Shown here piece by piece: positions 18,101-27,397 of a stretch of DNA of 64,000 nucleotides. Source of the stretch: Oscillospiraceae bacterium (GTDB taxonomy: Bacteria; Bacillota; Clostridia; Oscillospirales; Ruminococcaceae); NCBI GenBank assembly GCA_018110925.1, contig JAGAZJ010000020.1, positions 20,464-84,463 on the forward strand. The letters are read 5' to 3'. Both the position numbers and the translations under genes were made by a program. Positions within the stretch are counted from its first letter, which is position 1. Every line of letters begins with the position of its first letter. The notes beneath the pieces were generated by a model. That model saw nothing but the letters and a program-made list of their open reading frames with translations, searched no databases and had not been told where the DNA came from.

Positions 18101-18496
18101 TACGGCCTTTTCCCCGTTCACGGTGCAGAGCCCCTTGCCGTAGCCGACAGATCCCCTGACCTTGGTGATCTCCACCTCGATGCGCAGTCTGTCGCCGGGC
18201 ACTACCTGACGGCGGAACTTAGCTTCCTTTATGCCGCCGAAAAATCCTATCTTCCCCTTGTTCTCGGGGAGGGCGAGCATAGCCGCACAACCTGCCTGAG
18301 CCATCATCTCCACCATGAGCACGCCGGGGACAACGGGATAATCGGGGAAATGCCCCTTGAACCAGAATTCATCGGGGGTCATATTCTTGTATGCCACAAC
18401 TCTCACTCCCGGCTCCATTTCCTCTATCTCGTCGATGAGAAGGAACGGGTCTCTGTGAGGGATAAGCTCCATTATCTGTTCTTTGTTAAGCTGCAT
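18071..18496 (-). CDS. fabZ: 3-hydroxyacyl-ACP dehydratase FabZ
   Basis: 141 residues. The hot-dog-fold active-site block HFPDYPVVPGVLMVEMMAQAG, with catalytic His and Glu, lies near residues 49-69, and the N-terminal LNKEQIMELIPHRDPFLLIDEI is typical. It dehydrates 3-hydroxyacyl-ACP in elongation. ATG preceded by CAGGAGAAG. No fabA or fabM is present in the window. The C-terminus VSAEIQFAIK is followed by two tandem copies of its coding end. Confidence 0.96.
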   Translation of the reverse strand: MQLNKEQIMELIPHRDPFLLIDEIEEMEPGVRVVAYKNMTPDEFWFKGHFPDYPVVPGVLMVEMMAQAGCAAMLALPENKGKIGFFGGIKEAKFRRQVVPGDRLRIEVEITKVRGSVGYGKGLCTVNGEKAVSAEIQFAIK

Positions 18497-18512
18497 AATA
18501 TCTTCTCCTGTA

Positions 18513-18953
18513 TCAGTTGGTCCACTTGCCGATCACGACATCGTCGCCGGGCTCTTTTGAAAAATCCATTGAGGATATATCGCTCTCGCTCCAGTAAGCG
18601 GCAACGGGCGTGCCGTTATTTATCATCACCACATAGTAGCCTTTCGTCATGCCGTTGGTGTATGTATCCATAGCGGTGTCAAAGTCGCTCTGAGAGCCGT
18701 CATAGACTATACTTCCCGCTTTGTCGAGCTTGCCCGCATATCTGCCGCTTTTAAGCTCAACGCCCTTTGCTCCGCAGTCGGCACAGTAATTCTGTGCATT
18801 CTGCATCATGAGCTGTGCGTTCTGTGTCGCCGCAAGATTTTTGCTCTCGTCTACCTGATTTTGTGCATTTTCGACCGTCGTGCCGCCGCTGCCTATACAG
18901 CCCGTGAGCATCACCGCCATTGCGGCGCACAGTGCGGCATATGCCCGCTTCAT
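18513..18953 (-). CDS. Small lipoprotein inside the fatty-acid operon
   Basis: 146 residues. Signal peptide MKRAYAALCAAMAVMLTGC with a lipobox at LTGC (Cys19), then a Gly/Thr linker and a helical ENAQNQVDESKNLAATQNAQLMMQNAQNYC segment. A domain with DCGAKGVELKSGRYAG and TNGMTKGYYVVMINNGTPVAAYWSES completes it. Not recognised. The start overlaps the accB stop and GAGGAG precedes it, so it is translated with accB and fabZ. A cell-envelope protein here has no known part in fatty-acid synthesis. Confidence 0.78.
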   Translation of the reverse strand: MKRAYAALCAAMAVMLTGCIGSGGTTVENAQNQVDESKNLAATQNAQLMMQNAQNYCADCGAKGVELKSGRYAGKLDKAGSIVYDGSQSDFDTAMDTYTNGMTKGYYVVMINNGTPVAAYWSESDISSMDFSKEPGDDVVIGKWTN

Positions 18954-19447
18954 CAGGATCTCCTCTGTTCGATGACCATAATAGGCTGATCGAACTCGAC
19001 AGGGTCGCCCGACTTCACAAGGATCTCCTTTACAACGCCCGAAAACTGGCTCTGTATCTCATTCATGAGCTTCATTGATTCGATTATCATGAGCACATCG
19101 CCCTTCTTGACGCTCTGGCCGACCTTGACAAAGGGCGGCTTGTCGGGCGCAGGGGATGAATAGAACGTTCCCACGATAGGCGACTTGACAACATTGCCGT
19201 CATATACCTTATCCGCCTTCTGAGGGACAGCAGGCTGAGAAACGGGGTCAGACAGTGCGCTGTCCGCCATGGGCGGCATACCGGCAGGCGCTCCGAAAGG
19301 AGGGGGAGGAGGGCACTTCCGTCCCTTGACGGTTATGGTCTTCTCGCCGTCCGAAAGGGTTATCTCGGACAGTTTCTTCTCGCTGACGATGTCTGCGAGC
19401 CTTTCGATAGTTTCTATATCATACAGACCTAAGATCTTCTTTTCCAT
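18953..19447 (-). CDS. accB: Biotin carboxyl carrier protein of acetyl-CoA carboxylase
   Basis: 164 residues: an N-terminal helical region, a Pro/Ala-rich linker (CPPPPPFGAPAGMPP), and a biotinyl domain. The attachment motif reads ESMKLMNEI rather than the common EAMKLMNEI, with the modified lysine near residue 126. It carries biotin between AccC and AccA/AccD. It follows fabF by 15 bp and overlaps the lipoprotein gene by one base. Confidence 0.95.
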   Translation of the reverse strand: MEKKILGLYDIETIERLADIVSEKKLSEITLSDGEKTITVKGRKCPPPPPFGAPAGMPPMADSALSDPVSQPAVPQKADKVYDGNVVKSPIVGTFYSSPAPDKPPFVKVGQSVKKGDVLMIIESMKLMNEIQSQFSGVVKEILVKSGDPVEFDQPIMVIEQRRS

Positions 19448-19462
19448 ACTTCTCAGACCTCA

Positions 19463-20704
19463 TCACTTAACAAATTTCTTTATGCATATCGTGCCGTTGT
19501 GTCCGCCGAAGCCGAGGGAGTTTGAAAGAGCCGCATTCACGGTCATTTCCCTGTTGCCATCGACACAGTAATCAAGATCGCACTCGGGATCAGGGGTCTT
19601 GTAGCCTACGGTGCGGTGAACTAGATCATTCTGCACGGAGAGCGCCGTGACTATCGCCTCGACTGCACCTGCCGCACCGAGAAGATGACCCGTCATGGAC
19701 TTGGTGGAGTTGATGACCACCTTTCTTGCGTTCTCCTCGCCCAGTGCCAGCTTTATTGCGATGGTCTCATACTTGTCGTTGAGACCCGTGGATGTACCGT
19801 GTGCGTTTATGTAGCTTATATCGGCAGCGGTAAGACCTGCCTCCTCATATGCCATTCTCATAGCGGCGGCAGCGGCTTCACCCGTAGGTGAGGGGCTCGT
19901 CATATGGTATGCATCGCCCGTTGCGCCATAGCCTGCTATCTCTGCGTATATCCTCGCACCTCTCTTTACGGCGTGCTCGTATTCCTCAAGTATGAGCATA
20001 CCGCTTCCCTCACCGAGAACGAAGCCGTTTCTCTCACCGTCAAAGGGTATGGAGCAGCGTTCAAGGTCTGTGGAGCGTGAGAGTGCGTGCATATTGTTGA
20101 AACCTGCCAGCCCGAATTCACCGACAACAGCTTCCGAGCCGCCTGTGATGCACACATCGAGATAGCCGTCCTTTATCTTTCTGAAAGCCTCACCGATTGC
20201 ATTGGTAGAGGATGCGCAGGCTGTGGTGGTGCAGTAGTTCGCACCCTTGAAATTCTTCGCCTTCATAGCGATAGTGCCTGCCGCCATATTTGCGATAGTC
20301 ATGGGGATATAGAATACCGACACCCTGCCGGGGCCTTTTTCAAAATATCTGCCCGACTCCGAAACAGTGAGATTGAGGTCACCCATGCCCACGCCGCAGA
20401 TGACACCTGCACGATAGGGGTCAATGTCCGAAAAATCACTACCCGAATCCTCAAGCGCATCGAGCGCCGCCGTCACCGCAAACTGGGTGAAGCGTGACAT
20501 ACGCTTTGCTTCCTTTTTGTCGAGCCTGCGCTCGGGGTCAAAGTCATTGACGCTTGCGGCGATCTTTACCTCAAAGTCCTCGCTCACACGGTCACCGAGA
20601 AACGAAAATCCCAGCTTATTAGCCTTTATCGCATTCCAGAATTCTCCGACCGTATTGCCGATAGGAGATACAACGCCCATTCCGGTTATGACTACTCTTT
20701 TCAT
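19463..20704 (-). CDS. fabF: 3-oxoacyl-ACP synthase II (FabF)
   Basis: 413 residues from the ATG at 20704 (MKRVVITGMGVVSPIGN), with GCAGGAG upstream; an extension of 14 codons in frame is not supported. Catalytic Cys in TTTACASSTNAIGEAFR, the two histidines in NAHGTSTGLND and STKSMTGHLLGAAG, and GFGGHNG at the end are all present. It elongates acyl-ACP with malonyl-ACP and is the only elongating synthase visible here. Confidence 0.97.
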   Translation of the reverse strand: MKRVVITGMGVVSPIGNTVGEFWNAIKANKLGFSFLGDRVSEDFEVKIAASVNDFDPERRLDKKEAKRMSRFTQFAVTAALDALEDSGSDFSDIDPYRAGVICGVGMGDLNLTVSESGRYFEKGPGRVSVFYIPMTIANMAAGTIAMKAKNFKGANYCTTTACASSTNAIGEAFRKIKDGYLDVCITGGSEAVVGEFGLAGFNNMHALSRSTDLERCSIPFDGERNGFVLGEGSGMLILEEYEHAVKRGARIYAEIAGYGATGDAYHMTSPSPTGEAAAAAMRMAYEEAGLTAADISYINAHGTSTGLNDKYETIAIKLALGEENARKVVINSTKSMTGHLLGAAGAVEAIVTALSVQNDLVHRTVGYKTPDPECDLDYCVDGNREMTVNAALSNSLGFGGHNGTICIKKFVK

Positions 20705-20735
20705 AGAAAAACTCCTGCTCTGATATTTTATTATC

Positions 20736-21467
20736 TTACATGGCAAGTCCGCCGGAAATCTCGATGACCTGTCCCGTTACATAGGAGGAATCCTCCGATG
20801 CAAGGAAGGATACAACGCCTGCGATCTCTTCGGGCTCACCGTAGCGCTTCATTGCGATAAGGTCGAGCATCTTCTGCTTCTGCTCATCCGTGAGCGCATC
20901 GGTCATGGGTGTGTGTATAAATCCGGGTGCGACCGCATTGCAGGTGATGCCCCTCTTGCCGTATTCCTTGGCAACGGTCTTGGTCATACCGATGATAGCC
21001 GCCTTTGATGCGGCATAATTCACCTGACCCGCATTGCCGTAAAGACCCGTTACGGACGCAAGATTTATTATATGACCGTGCTTCTGTCTGCTCATAACGC
21101 CGCAGACGAGCTTCATCATGTTGAATACGCTCTTCTGGTTCACAGCGATGACAAGGTCATACATAGCCTCGTCCATCTTTGCCATAAGGTTGTCACGGGT
21201 TATGCCTGCGTTGTTCACAAGCACATCTATCGTGCCGAAGCGCTCCTTGACAGCCTTTACCATATTCTCGCATTGGTCGTATTTTGACACATCCGCAAGG
21301 AACACCTCCGCCTGAACGCCGAGAGCACGCACCTTGTCGAGTATGTCGTTGTTTTCAAACATTTTTTCGCTTATATCGTTGAAGGCTATATCAAAGCCGT
21401 CCTTTGCAAGTCTGAGAGCGATAGCCGCTCCTATGCCTCTCGCTGAACCCGTGATAAGTGCAGTCAT
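20736..21467 (-). CDS. fabG: 3-oxoacyl-ACP reductase FabG
   Basis: 243 residues, classical short-chain dehydrogenase. TGSARGIGAAIA binds NADP(H). NNAGITRDNLMAKM, the catalytic Ser in NLASVTGLYGNAGQ and the YAASK Tyr-Lys pair follow. It reduces 3-oxoacyl-ACP. AAAAGGAG precedes the ATG. It lies 31 bp before fabF and 19 bp after fabK. Confidence 0.96.
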   Translation of the reverse strand: MTALITGSARGIGAAIALRLAKDGFDIAFNDISEKMFENNDILDKVRALGVQAEVFLADVSKYDQCENMVKAVKERFGTIDVLVNNAGITRDNLMAKMDEAMYDLVIAVNQKSVFNMMKLVCGVMSRQKHGHIINLASVTGLYGNAGQVNYAASKAAIIGMTKTVAKEYGKRGITCNAVAPGFIHTPMTDALTDEQKQKMLDLIAMKRYGEPEEIAGVVSFLASEDSSYVTGQVIEISGGLAM

Positions 21468-21486
21468 GATGTTATCTCCTTTTTAT

Positions 21487-22422
21487 TCATATCTTATGAC
21501 CCAGGAGCTTTTCGGCACCTGTCATCATTTCCTCCACGATGTCCTTGCAGGGCTTCACATCGGTTATCATGCCTGCGATAAGACCGCAGAGCATAGAACC
21601 TTCCTCAACGTTGCCGTCAACGACAGCCTTGCGCAGAGAACCGACGGTGAGCGCCTCGAAATCCTCGGGAGGTGCGGCATTCTTCTCCATTTCCTGGAGC
21701 TTCTTTGTGTATTTTGATCTGATGCAGCGGCAGGGAGAGCCCGAATAGAAGCCTGTTATGGCATTGTCGGTATCCTTCGCCTTGACTACCGCATTCTTGT
21801 AGTTGTCGTGTATCTGACACTCTTCCGATGCAAGGAAACGTGTGCCTATCTGCACTCCGTCCGCACCGAGCATGAACGAAGCCGCAACGCCTCTTCCGTC
21901 GGCTATGCCGCCTGCGGCGATAACGGGCACATCCGCTCCCACCGCATCGACTATCTGGGGCACAAGGCACATAGTGGTGTTCTGACCGATATGTCCGCCG
22001 GACTCCGTACCCTCTGCGATGACCGCATCAGCGCCTGCCTTGACAAGTCTTTTTGCAAGGGCTACCGTGGGCACTACGGGTATGACCTTTATGCCTGCTT
22101 CCTTCCATGAAGGCACATACACGCCCGGATTGCCCGCACCCGTGGTGACGAAAGCCACACCCTCGTCTATGACGAGCTGTGCAAGATCCTCCGCATTGGG
22201 GGACATGAGCATAATATTCACACCGAAGGGCTTGTCCGTAAGCTCCTTGCAGCGGCGTATCTGATCTCTCAGATAATCTATGGGAGCAGAGCCGCCGGCT
22301 ATTATGCCCGCACCGCCCGCATTGGATACAGCCGAGGCAAGTGTGCTCTCAGCCACCCATGCCATACCGCCCTGTAAAAGAGGGTATCTTATTCCCAGAA
22401 GTTTGGTAACTCTTGTTGACAT
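21487..22422 (-). CDS. fabK: Enoyl-ACP reductase FabK (FMN-dependent)
   Basis: 311 residues, in the 2-nitropropane dioxygenase-like TIM-barrel family. N-terminal TKLLGIRYPLLQGGMAWVAESTLASAVSNAGGAGIIA, EGTESGGHIGQNTT and PVIAAGGIADGRGVAASFMLGADGVQIGTRFLASEEC show the FMN site. FabK replaces FabI as the last step of each elongation cycle in many Firmicutes. Placement inside the fab operon supports this over a nitronate monooxygenase role. Confidence 0.93.
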   Translation of the reverse strand: MSTRVTKLLGIRYPLLQGGMAWVAESTLASAVSNAGGAGIIAGGSAPIDYLRDQIRRCKELTDKPFGVNIMLMSPNAEDLAQLVIDEGVAFVTTGAGNPGVYVPSWKEAGIKVIPVVPTVALAKRLVKAGADAVIAEGTESGGHIGQNTTMCLVPQIVDAVGADVPVIAAGGIADGRGVAASFMLGADGVQIGTRFLASEECQIHDNYKNAVVKAKDTDNAITGFYSGSPCRCIRSKYTKKLQEMEKNAAPPEDFEALTVGSLRKAVVDGNVEEGSMLCGLIAGMITDVKPCKDIVEEMMTGAEKLLGHKI

Positions 22423-22450
22423 ATCATCACCCTATCCTAAATTTATATTA

Positions 22451-23689
22451 TCACTTTTTAAGATCGAGAACTGCCTTTTTGGTGCCCTCCTCGTTCACAT
22501 CATCTGCGAACCAGCCGTAGAGGATACCGTTCCTGACCGTCAGCCCGACCAGCATATCATCGCTCTTTTTATTCTTGTATACCGCAGTGATCTTGCCCGT
22601 CTTAGGGTCATATCTGTTCACCGCATGATCGGTGTTGTAGTAGATATAAGTGTCATACTGCACCATCTGGGGCGAATACCCCGTCCAGTAAGTTGTATTG
22701 ACACCCTGCTTTATCTCCCACCTGTCCGTGACCTTAAACAGCCTTACCACCTGATTTTTGTCGGTGTCATATCTGTAAACGCCGTCAGCGCCCACATATA
22801 TTATCCCCTTGCCGTAAAAGGCAAAGGAGCTGCTGTGATCCCAGTCCATTTTGTCAAACCGCTTTGATACAGCGGTACTGTCGGGCACATCGTAGTATTC
22901 CTTCATAGCATCGGCGCTTCTGAGGAAATACTTGTGCATCGTTATCCTCTCGACCTGTTCACTGTTTATGAACGAATCGTCAAAGGTGGTGTCCACATGG
23001 TACCAGTGACCGTCTATCTTCACCATGTTCCACATATGTGAATCATTTGAGATCATCTTGCTCTCTATGCCGACTTCACCGAGAAGGATGGTATAAGCCC
23101 TTGCATATCCCGTGCAGAGCGCCTTGTGCCTTACCAGAGCGGCATAGGGCGTTGAAGTATAGCGGTTTCCCGACTGTATGTACTCCGTGTTCTCAACGAG
23201 CCTGTCGTGGATATATGCCGCCTTCTGAAGATCCGTCCAGTTCTTGCCGACACCGGAAATGATATCAGCCACCGCCTTGTCAAAGGCCTTTTTGTCCTTT
23301 GCAAGAGAGTCCTTTGACGATGTGTACTTTACATACAGATTGACCTCACAGCGGTACTTCTTGCCCTGCTTTGCGATAGAGCCGTCAAAGCTCAGCTCGT
23401 CGCACACGTTGAACAGTTCCTTTTCACAGAACAGCTCCTCCACCGTGTCGTTGAGCAGTCTGTTTATATACTCCTCATCGCTGTTGTCAACATAGATGGT
23501 GGTCTTTATCGCAGGGGAAAGAGCTATCATCCCTTTGCGCACATCCTCCTTCAGCACAGCCTTCGCCGTAGCCTCTGTGCCCGATTCGGATATCTCGGTC
23601 AGCAAAGGGCTCACCGCATATATCTGCGGTGACGGGAGCGATGCCGAAAGCATTATCAGCGCCGATAACAAAGCTACTTTTCTTTTCAT
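22451..23689 (-). CDS. Secreted transglutaminase-like protein
   Basis: 412 residues. An N-terminal signal peptide (MKRKVALLSALIMLSASLPSPQIYA) is followed by about 100 residues of unknown type. A transglutaminase-like domain has the Cys in HKALCTGYARAY (near 190), His in SHMWNMVKIDGHWYHV and Asp in VDTTFDDS. The C-terminal 130 residues resemble a beta-rich DUF5050-like region. It is probably an extracellular amidase-type or cross-linking enzyme. It lies between fabH and fabK with gaps of 12 and 28 bp and GAGGATATG before the ATG, so it belongs to the operon. Confidence 0.82.
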   Translation of the reverse strand: MKRKVALLSALIMLSASLPSPQIYAVSPLLTEISESGTEATAKAVLKEDVRKGMIALSPAIKTTIYVDNSDEEYINRLLNDTVEELFCEKELFNVCDELSFDGSIAKQGKKYRCEVNLYVKYTSSKDSLAKDKKAFDKAVADIISGVGKNWTDLQKAAYIHDRLVENTEYIQSGNRYTSTPYAALVRHKALCTGYARAYTILLGEVGIESKMISNDSHMWNMVKIDGHWYHVDTTFDDSFINSEQVERITMHKYFLRSADAMKEYYDVPDSTAVSKRFDKMDWDHSSSFAFYGKGIIYVGADGVYRYDTDKNQVVRLFKVTDRWEIKQGVNTTYWTGYSPQMVQYDTYIYYNTDHAVNRYDPKTGKITAVYKNKKSDDMLVGLTVRNGILYGWFADDVNEEGTKKAVLDLKK

Positions 23690-23701
23690 GTCATATCCTC
23701 A

Positions 23702-24694
23702 TCAATAGTCGAATACCATCGCCGCAAGGGTCAGACCTGCGCCGAAGCCCACGAAACAGACCTTCTGTCCTCTCTTCACTGCCCCCGTATGCACAGCCTC
23801 ATCAAAGGCCAAGGGTATGGAGGCACTGGATGTATTGCCCGTGTGCCCGATGTTGGTATAGAATTTTTCAAGACCCACACCGAGATTTTTGGCTGCAGTC
23901 TCTATTATCCTTATATTTGCCTGATGCGGCACAAATATGTCTATATCCTCAACGCCTGTCCCTGTGCCCTCAAGAGCCATTTTCACCGCATGGGGCAGAG
24001 CCTTCGTGGCGAATTTGTATACTTCCTTGCCGTCCTGCACGAGCACCCCGACAGGTGCATCATCAGCTGTCCCGTCATCTGTGTGGACAGGGTCTTTCAC
24101 AAAGGGATGCGGATCGTGAGCCACCTTTGCATACAGATGATTCATGCCGCTGCCGTCGCAGCCCAGCCAGCTCGTACAGAAGGCGTCAGACCTCTCAACG
24201 ATGAATGCCGCCGCACCGTCGCCGAAAAGTATGCAGGATGAGCGGTCGGTGAAATCGGTTATGTATGAAAGCTGCTCCGCCGCCACCACAAGAACGTATT
24301 TCAGCCTGTCATCCGTCATAAGAAATCTCCGTGCGGTGTCAAGTGAATACACAAAACCGGAGCAGGCCGCTCCCAGATCGAATGCCGCCGCATTCGCCGC
24401 ACCGGTCTCACGCTGTATCACAGCGGCACAGGACGGGGTGAAATAATCGTTCGTTATCGTCGAACAAATTATCATGCCGATGTCAAGAGGGTCGATCCCT
24501 GCCTCATCTATCGCTCTCTCAGCTGCCCGGGCGCCCATATACCATGTCGGCTCGCCGTTTGTCATATGTCTCTCTGATATGCCGGTCCTTGTGCGTATCC
24601 ATTCATCATTGGTCTCAACACATGATGCCAGATCATCGTTTGTGACAGTGAGAAGCGGTTTGTAAGAACCCGTTGAGAGGATCTTTATTCCCAT
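23702..24694 (-). CDS. fabH: 3-oxoacyl-ACP synthase III (FabH)
   Basis: 330 residues from the ATG at 24694 (MGIKILSTGSYKP), which has GGAGG upstream; an in-frame start 19 codons earlier also has AAAGGAT but adds no conserved sequence. The catalytic triad is visible: Cys in FDLGAACSGFVYSLD, His in FVPHQANIRI and Asn in NIGHTGNTSSASIP. It condenses acetyl-CoA or a branched primer with malonyl-ACP and starts each chain. First gene of the fab-acc operon, divergent from fabD. Confidence 0.96.
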   Translation of the reverse strand: MGIKILSTGSYKPLLTVTNDDLASCVETNDEWIRTRTGISERHMTNGEPTWYMGARAAERAIDEAGIDPLDIGMIICSTITNDYFTPSCAAVIQRETGAANAAAFDLGAACSGFVYSLDTARRFLMTDDRLKYVLVVAAEQLSYITDFTDRSSCILFGDGAAAFIVERSDAFCTSWLGCDGSGMNHLYAKVAHDPHPFVKDPVHTDDGTADDAPVGVLVQDGKEVYKFATKALPHAVKMALEGTGTGVEDIDIFVPHQANIRIIETAAKNLGVGLEKFYTNIGHTGNTSSASIPLAFDEAVHTGAVKRGQKVCFVGFGAGLTLAAMVFDY

Positions 24695-24782
24695 TTCATG
24701 ACCTCCGTTAGCCCGTGACCTGCGTGCGCAGTATGTCTGCCACAGGCTCATATCCTTTATTCCGATAATTTTAATTTAATTA

Positions 24783-24811
24783 TTGTAATTGCGATCAATT
24801 TGTGTTATACT
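24783..24811 (+). promoter_or_regulatory. Promoter candidate toward fabD
   Basis: -35 TTGTAA, 17-bp spacer, -10 TATACT on the plus strand, about 170 bp before fabD. It lies inside the leader of the divergent fabH transcript. Confidence 0.45.
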
Positions 24812-24860
24812 ATCATACAGGCATATCTGCCGCATGGCGACCCATACTCATAACTATATT

Positions 24861-24890
24861 ATTTTAATACATTTGCGCTGTACTTGTCAA
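24861..24890 (-). promoter_or_regulatory. Promoter of the fabH-acc operon
   Basis: Minus-strand -35 TTGACA, 18-bp spacer, -10 TAAAAT, leaving a leader of about 160 nt. I see no FapR-type operator near it. Confidence 0.6.
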
Positions 24891-24981
24891 CACCAAAACG
24901 GGTTTTTTGCCAAATTTTTTCAATATTATCATCTTACTGTATATTTTTTAATAAATATTACAAATAGGAAAGGATAACAAT

Positions 24982-25917
24982 ATGAAGAATGTGTTTCTTT
25001 TTTCAGGTCAGGGTTCTCAGTGTGAAGGAATGGGTAGATCTCTTGTAGAGAACTTCCCGGAGCTTTCCGCCATATTTGACGAGGCATCATCCGTGCTCGG
25101 ATTTGACCTGTACGACAAATGTGTCAATGCCCCTGCGGAGGAGCTTGCAAAGACTGTTATCTCTCAGCCTGCGATAATGGCTGTATCCCTCTGTGCGGCT
25201 GAGGCTCTCAGGATAAAGGGCATTGCCGCCGACGCCGTGGCAGGCCATTCCCTCGGTGAATACGCCGCTATGGTGTATGCGGGCATAGTCACCCGTGAGG
25301 ACGGTTTCAGGCTCATAAAGGCAAGGAGCGAAGCAATGCAGAAAGCGGCGGATGCCTCCGACGGTGTTATGTACGCCATTGTGGGCAGGACCGCAGACGA
25401 AGTGGAAAAGATCTGTGCCGAAACAAACGGCTATGTTGTGCCCGTGAACTACAACGCCACACTCCAGACTGTCATTGCAGGCGATTCGGAGCCCTGCGCA
25501 AGGGCGGCAGAGGTCTTCACCGAAATGGGCGCAAAGGCAGTAAAGCTGAATGTGGCTTCCGCATTCCATTCAAAGATAATGCAGCCTGCGGCTGACGAGT
25601 TCCTGCCCTTTGCAAAGACCGTAAAGTATTCAAGACCGCAGATAACATTCATGTCAAACATCACAGGCAGGGCATATGACCCCGATGAGAACGTCGGTAT
25701 AGGCGACGTGCCCACAGATATGGCGGACCGCCTTGCCATGCACATAGTTTCTCCCGTGCGCTTCACAGACGAGCTTAACGCTCTTGCCGCCGATGGTTAT
25801 GACAATTTCATAGAGTGCGGTCCCGGCAAGGTGCTGACAGGTCTTGTAAGAAAGACCCTGAAAGGCGTCACATTCGCAAATGTGCAGGATGCTGACGGTC
25901 TTGCAAAGATAGTATAA
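24982..25917 (+). CDS. fabD: Malonyl-CoA:ACP transacylase FabD
   Basis: 311 residues. The N-terminal FLFSGQGSQCEGMG oxyanion motif, the nucleophile serine in GHSLGEYAAMV, the conserved Arg in LIKARSEAMQKA and the catalytic His in ASAFHSKIM are in order. It loads malonate on ACP. Divergent from the rest of the fatty-acid genes and first in a plus-strand operon with aroE. GAAAGGATAACA precedes the ATG. Confidence 0.97.
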   Translation: MKNVFLFSGQGSQCEGMGRSLVENFPELSAIFDEASSVLGFDLYDKCVNAPAEELAKTVISQPAIMAVSLCAAEALRIKGIAADAVAGHSLGEYAAMVYAGIVTREDGFRLIKARSEAMQKAADASDGVMYAIVGRTADEVEKICAETNGYVVPVNYNATLQTVIAGDSEPCARAAEVFTEMGAKAVKLNVASAFHSKIMQPAADEFLPFAKTVKYSRPQITFMSNITGRAYDPDENVGIGDVPTDMADRLAMHIVSPVRFTDELNALAADGYDNFIECGPGKVLTGLVRKTLKGVTFANVQDADGLAKIV

Positions 25918-25976
25918 TTTATCAAGATTATACTATATGTATAATAATTATCACATTAACACAAGGAGCAATGACA

Positions 25977-26813
25977 ATGAATAACTACGGACTTCTCGGA
26001 TTTCCTCTCGGACATACAATGTCGCCCCCCATACACAAAAGGCTCTTTGAGCTTGAGGGCGTGAATGACTTTGACTATACCCTCTTTGAGATACCCGAGG
26101 AGGAGCTTGACGCAAGAAAGAACGAGCTCCTTTCGCTGAAAGGCTTCAATATAACCATACCCCACAAAGGCAATATAATGAGATATCTTGATGAGCTGGA
26201 CGACTCTGCAAAGAGATATTCCTCCGTCAACTGCGTCGTTGAAAGAGACGGCAGGCACATCGGCTACAACACCGACTGCGACGGATTTCTGCGCTCGGTC
26301 TCTGCGGCAGGGGGCAGTCTGTCGGGTGATGTCCTGCTCTGCGGGTGCGGCGGTGTGGGCAGGATGATAGCCATAGAGTGCGTTCGCCACGGCGCAAAGC
26401 TCACCGTGTCAGTGATGAAAGGCTTTGAGGACACCGTTGAGCCTGTTCGTGAATACGCACGGGCAAACGGCATCGACACTGTCATAAACACCGTTTATCC
26501 CAACACCATAGAGAGAAAGCACTATGATACCCTTATAAACGCCACTCCCGTGGGTATGTTCCCCAAGGTCGATGCCTGCCCCGTTTCTGCCGATATAATA
26601 AAGGACACGGGCTTTGTCTTTGACGTTATCTACAACCCCGAGGAAACACTTCTCATGAAGACCGCAAGAGAAAACGGCATAACCGCTGTGGGCGGCATGG
26701 CGATGCTCGTGTATCAGGCGGTGGTAGCCCATGAGATATGGAGCGGTGCGTCATACCGCACAGAGGATATAGACAGGCTCATATCCGATATGCACGCACT
26801 TATGCGCTCATGA
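25977..26813 (+). CDS. aroE: Shikimate dehydrogenase
   Basis: 278 residues from the ATG at 25977; the ATG two codons earlier is only 2 bases from the GGAG site. The substrate motif GFPLGHTMSPPIHKRLF, the NITIPHKGNIM lysine block, GYNTDCDGF and the NADP loop CGCGGVGRMIA are all present. It reduces 3-dehydroshikimate in the aromatic amino-acid pathway. The stop codon overlaps the next start by ATGA. Confidence 0.94.
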   Translation: MNNYGLLGFPLGHTMSPPIHKRLFELEGVNDFDYTLFEIPEEELDARKNELLSLKGFNITIPHKGNIMRYLDELDDSAKRYSSVNCVVERDGRHIGYNTDCDGFLRSVSAAGGSLSGDVLLCGCGGVGRMIAIECVRHGAKLTVSVMKGFEDTVEPVREYARANGIDTVINTVYPNTIERKHYDTLINATPVGMFPKVDACPVSADIIKDTGFVFDVIYNPEETLLMKTARENGITAVGGMAMLVYQAVVAHEIWSGASYRTEDIDRLISDMHALMRS

Positions 26814-27397
26814 GACGGCAGTTCGACGGAGCGGCGCTGGAAGCGCCCGTACCTGCGGCACTCATAACCTGTGCTGACGGCGATATACGGAACGTGTTCA
26901 CCGCCGCATGGACAAGCATCGTGAACACCCGCCCGCCCATGACCTATGTATCCATACGCCCGTCACGCTATTCATATGAGATAATAGACAAGACGGGAGA
27001 ATTCGTTATAAACCTGACCACATCGGCTATGGTGCGTGCCGTGGACTACTGCGGCGCAAGGAGCGGCAGAGATATCGACAAGTTTGAAAAATGCCGCCTT
27101 GACACCGAGATGTCCGAGCGTGTATCATGCCCCCTGCTCACCGCCTCCCCCGTGTGCCTTGAATGCAAGGTGCGCTCAAAGACGGAGCTGGGCAGTCACA
27201 CCATGTTCCTTGCGGATATAGTCGGCATAAGCGTCGATGAACGCTATATCGACAGCAAGGGCAAGATAAACCTTGAACAGGCAGGGCTCATGGCATATGC
27301 CCACGGCGGATACTACGCCCTTGGCAGGGCGCTCGGCACATTCGGCTTTGCGGTCAGAAAAAAGAAAAAGCCCGACAGGGACAGGAGGAGAAAATGA
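26810..27397 (+). CDS. Flavin reductase-like protein
   Basis: 195 residues from the ATG that overlaps the aroE stop. The FMN-binding split-barrel pattern APVPAALITCAD...NVFTAAWTSIVNTRPPMTYVSIRPSRYSYEII...GEFVINL fits the flavin reductase-like/FMN-binding family (PF01613). PLLTASPVCLECKV and the following GSHTMFLADIVGI are the usual later blocks. Substrate unknown; members reduce flavins or act in electron transfer. The C-terminus is very basic (KKKKPDRDRRRK). It overlaps the next gene by ATGA. Confidence 0.85.
   Translation: MRRQFDGAALEAPVPAALITCADGDIRNVFTAAWTSIVNTRPPMTYVSIRPSRYSYEIIDKTGEFVINLTTSAMVRAVDYCGARSGRDIDKFEKCRLDTEMSERVSCPLLTASPVCLECKVRSKTELGSHTMFLADIVGISVDERYIDSKGKINLEQAGLMAYAHGGYYALGRALGTFGFAVRKKKKPDRDRRRK

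Noticed and set aside
24695-24981. Riboswitch or FapR/FabT site between fabH and fabD
   Set aside because: No palindrome matching either regulator and no conserved RNA core seen; only promoter-like boxes.
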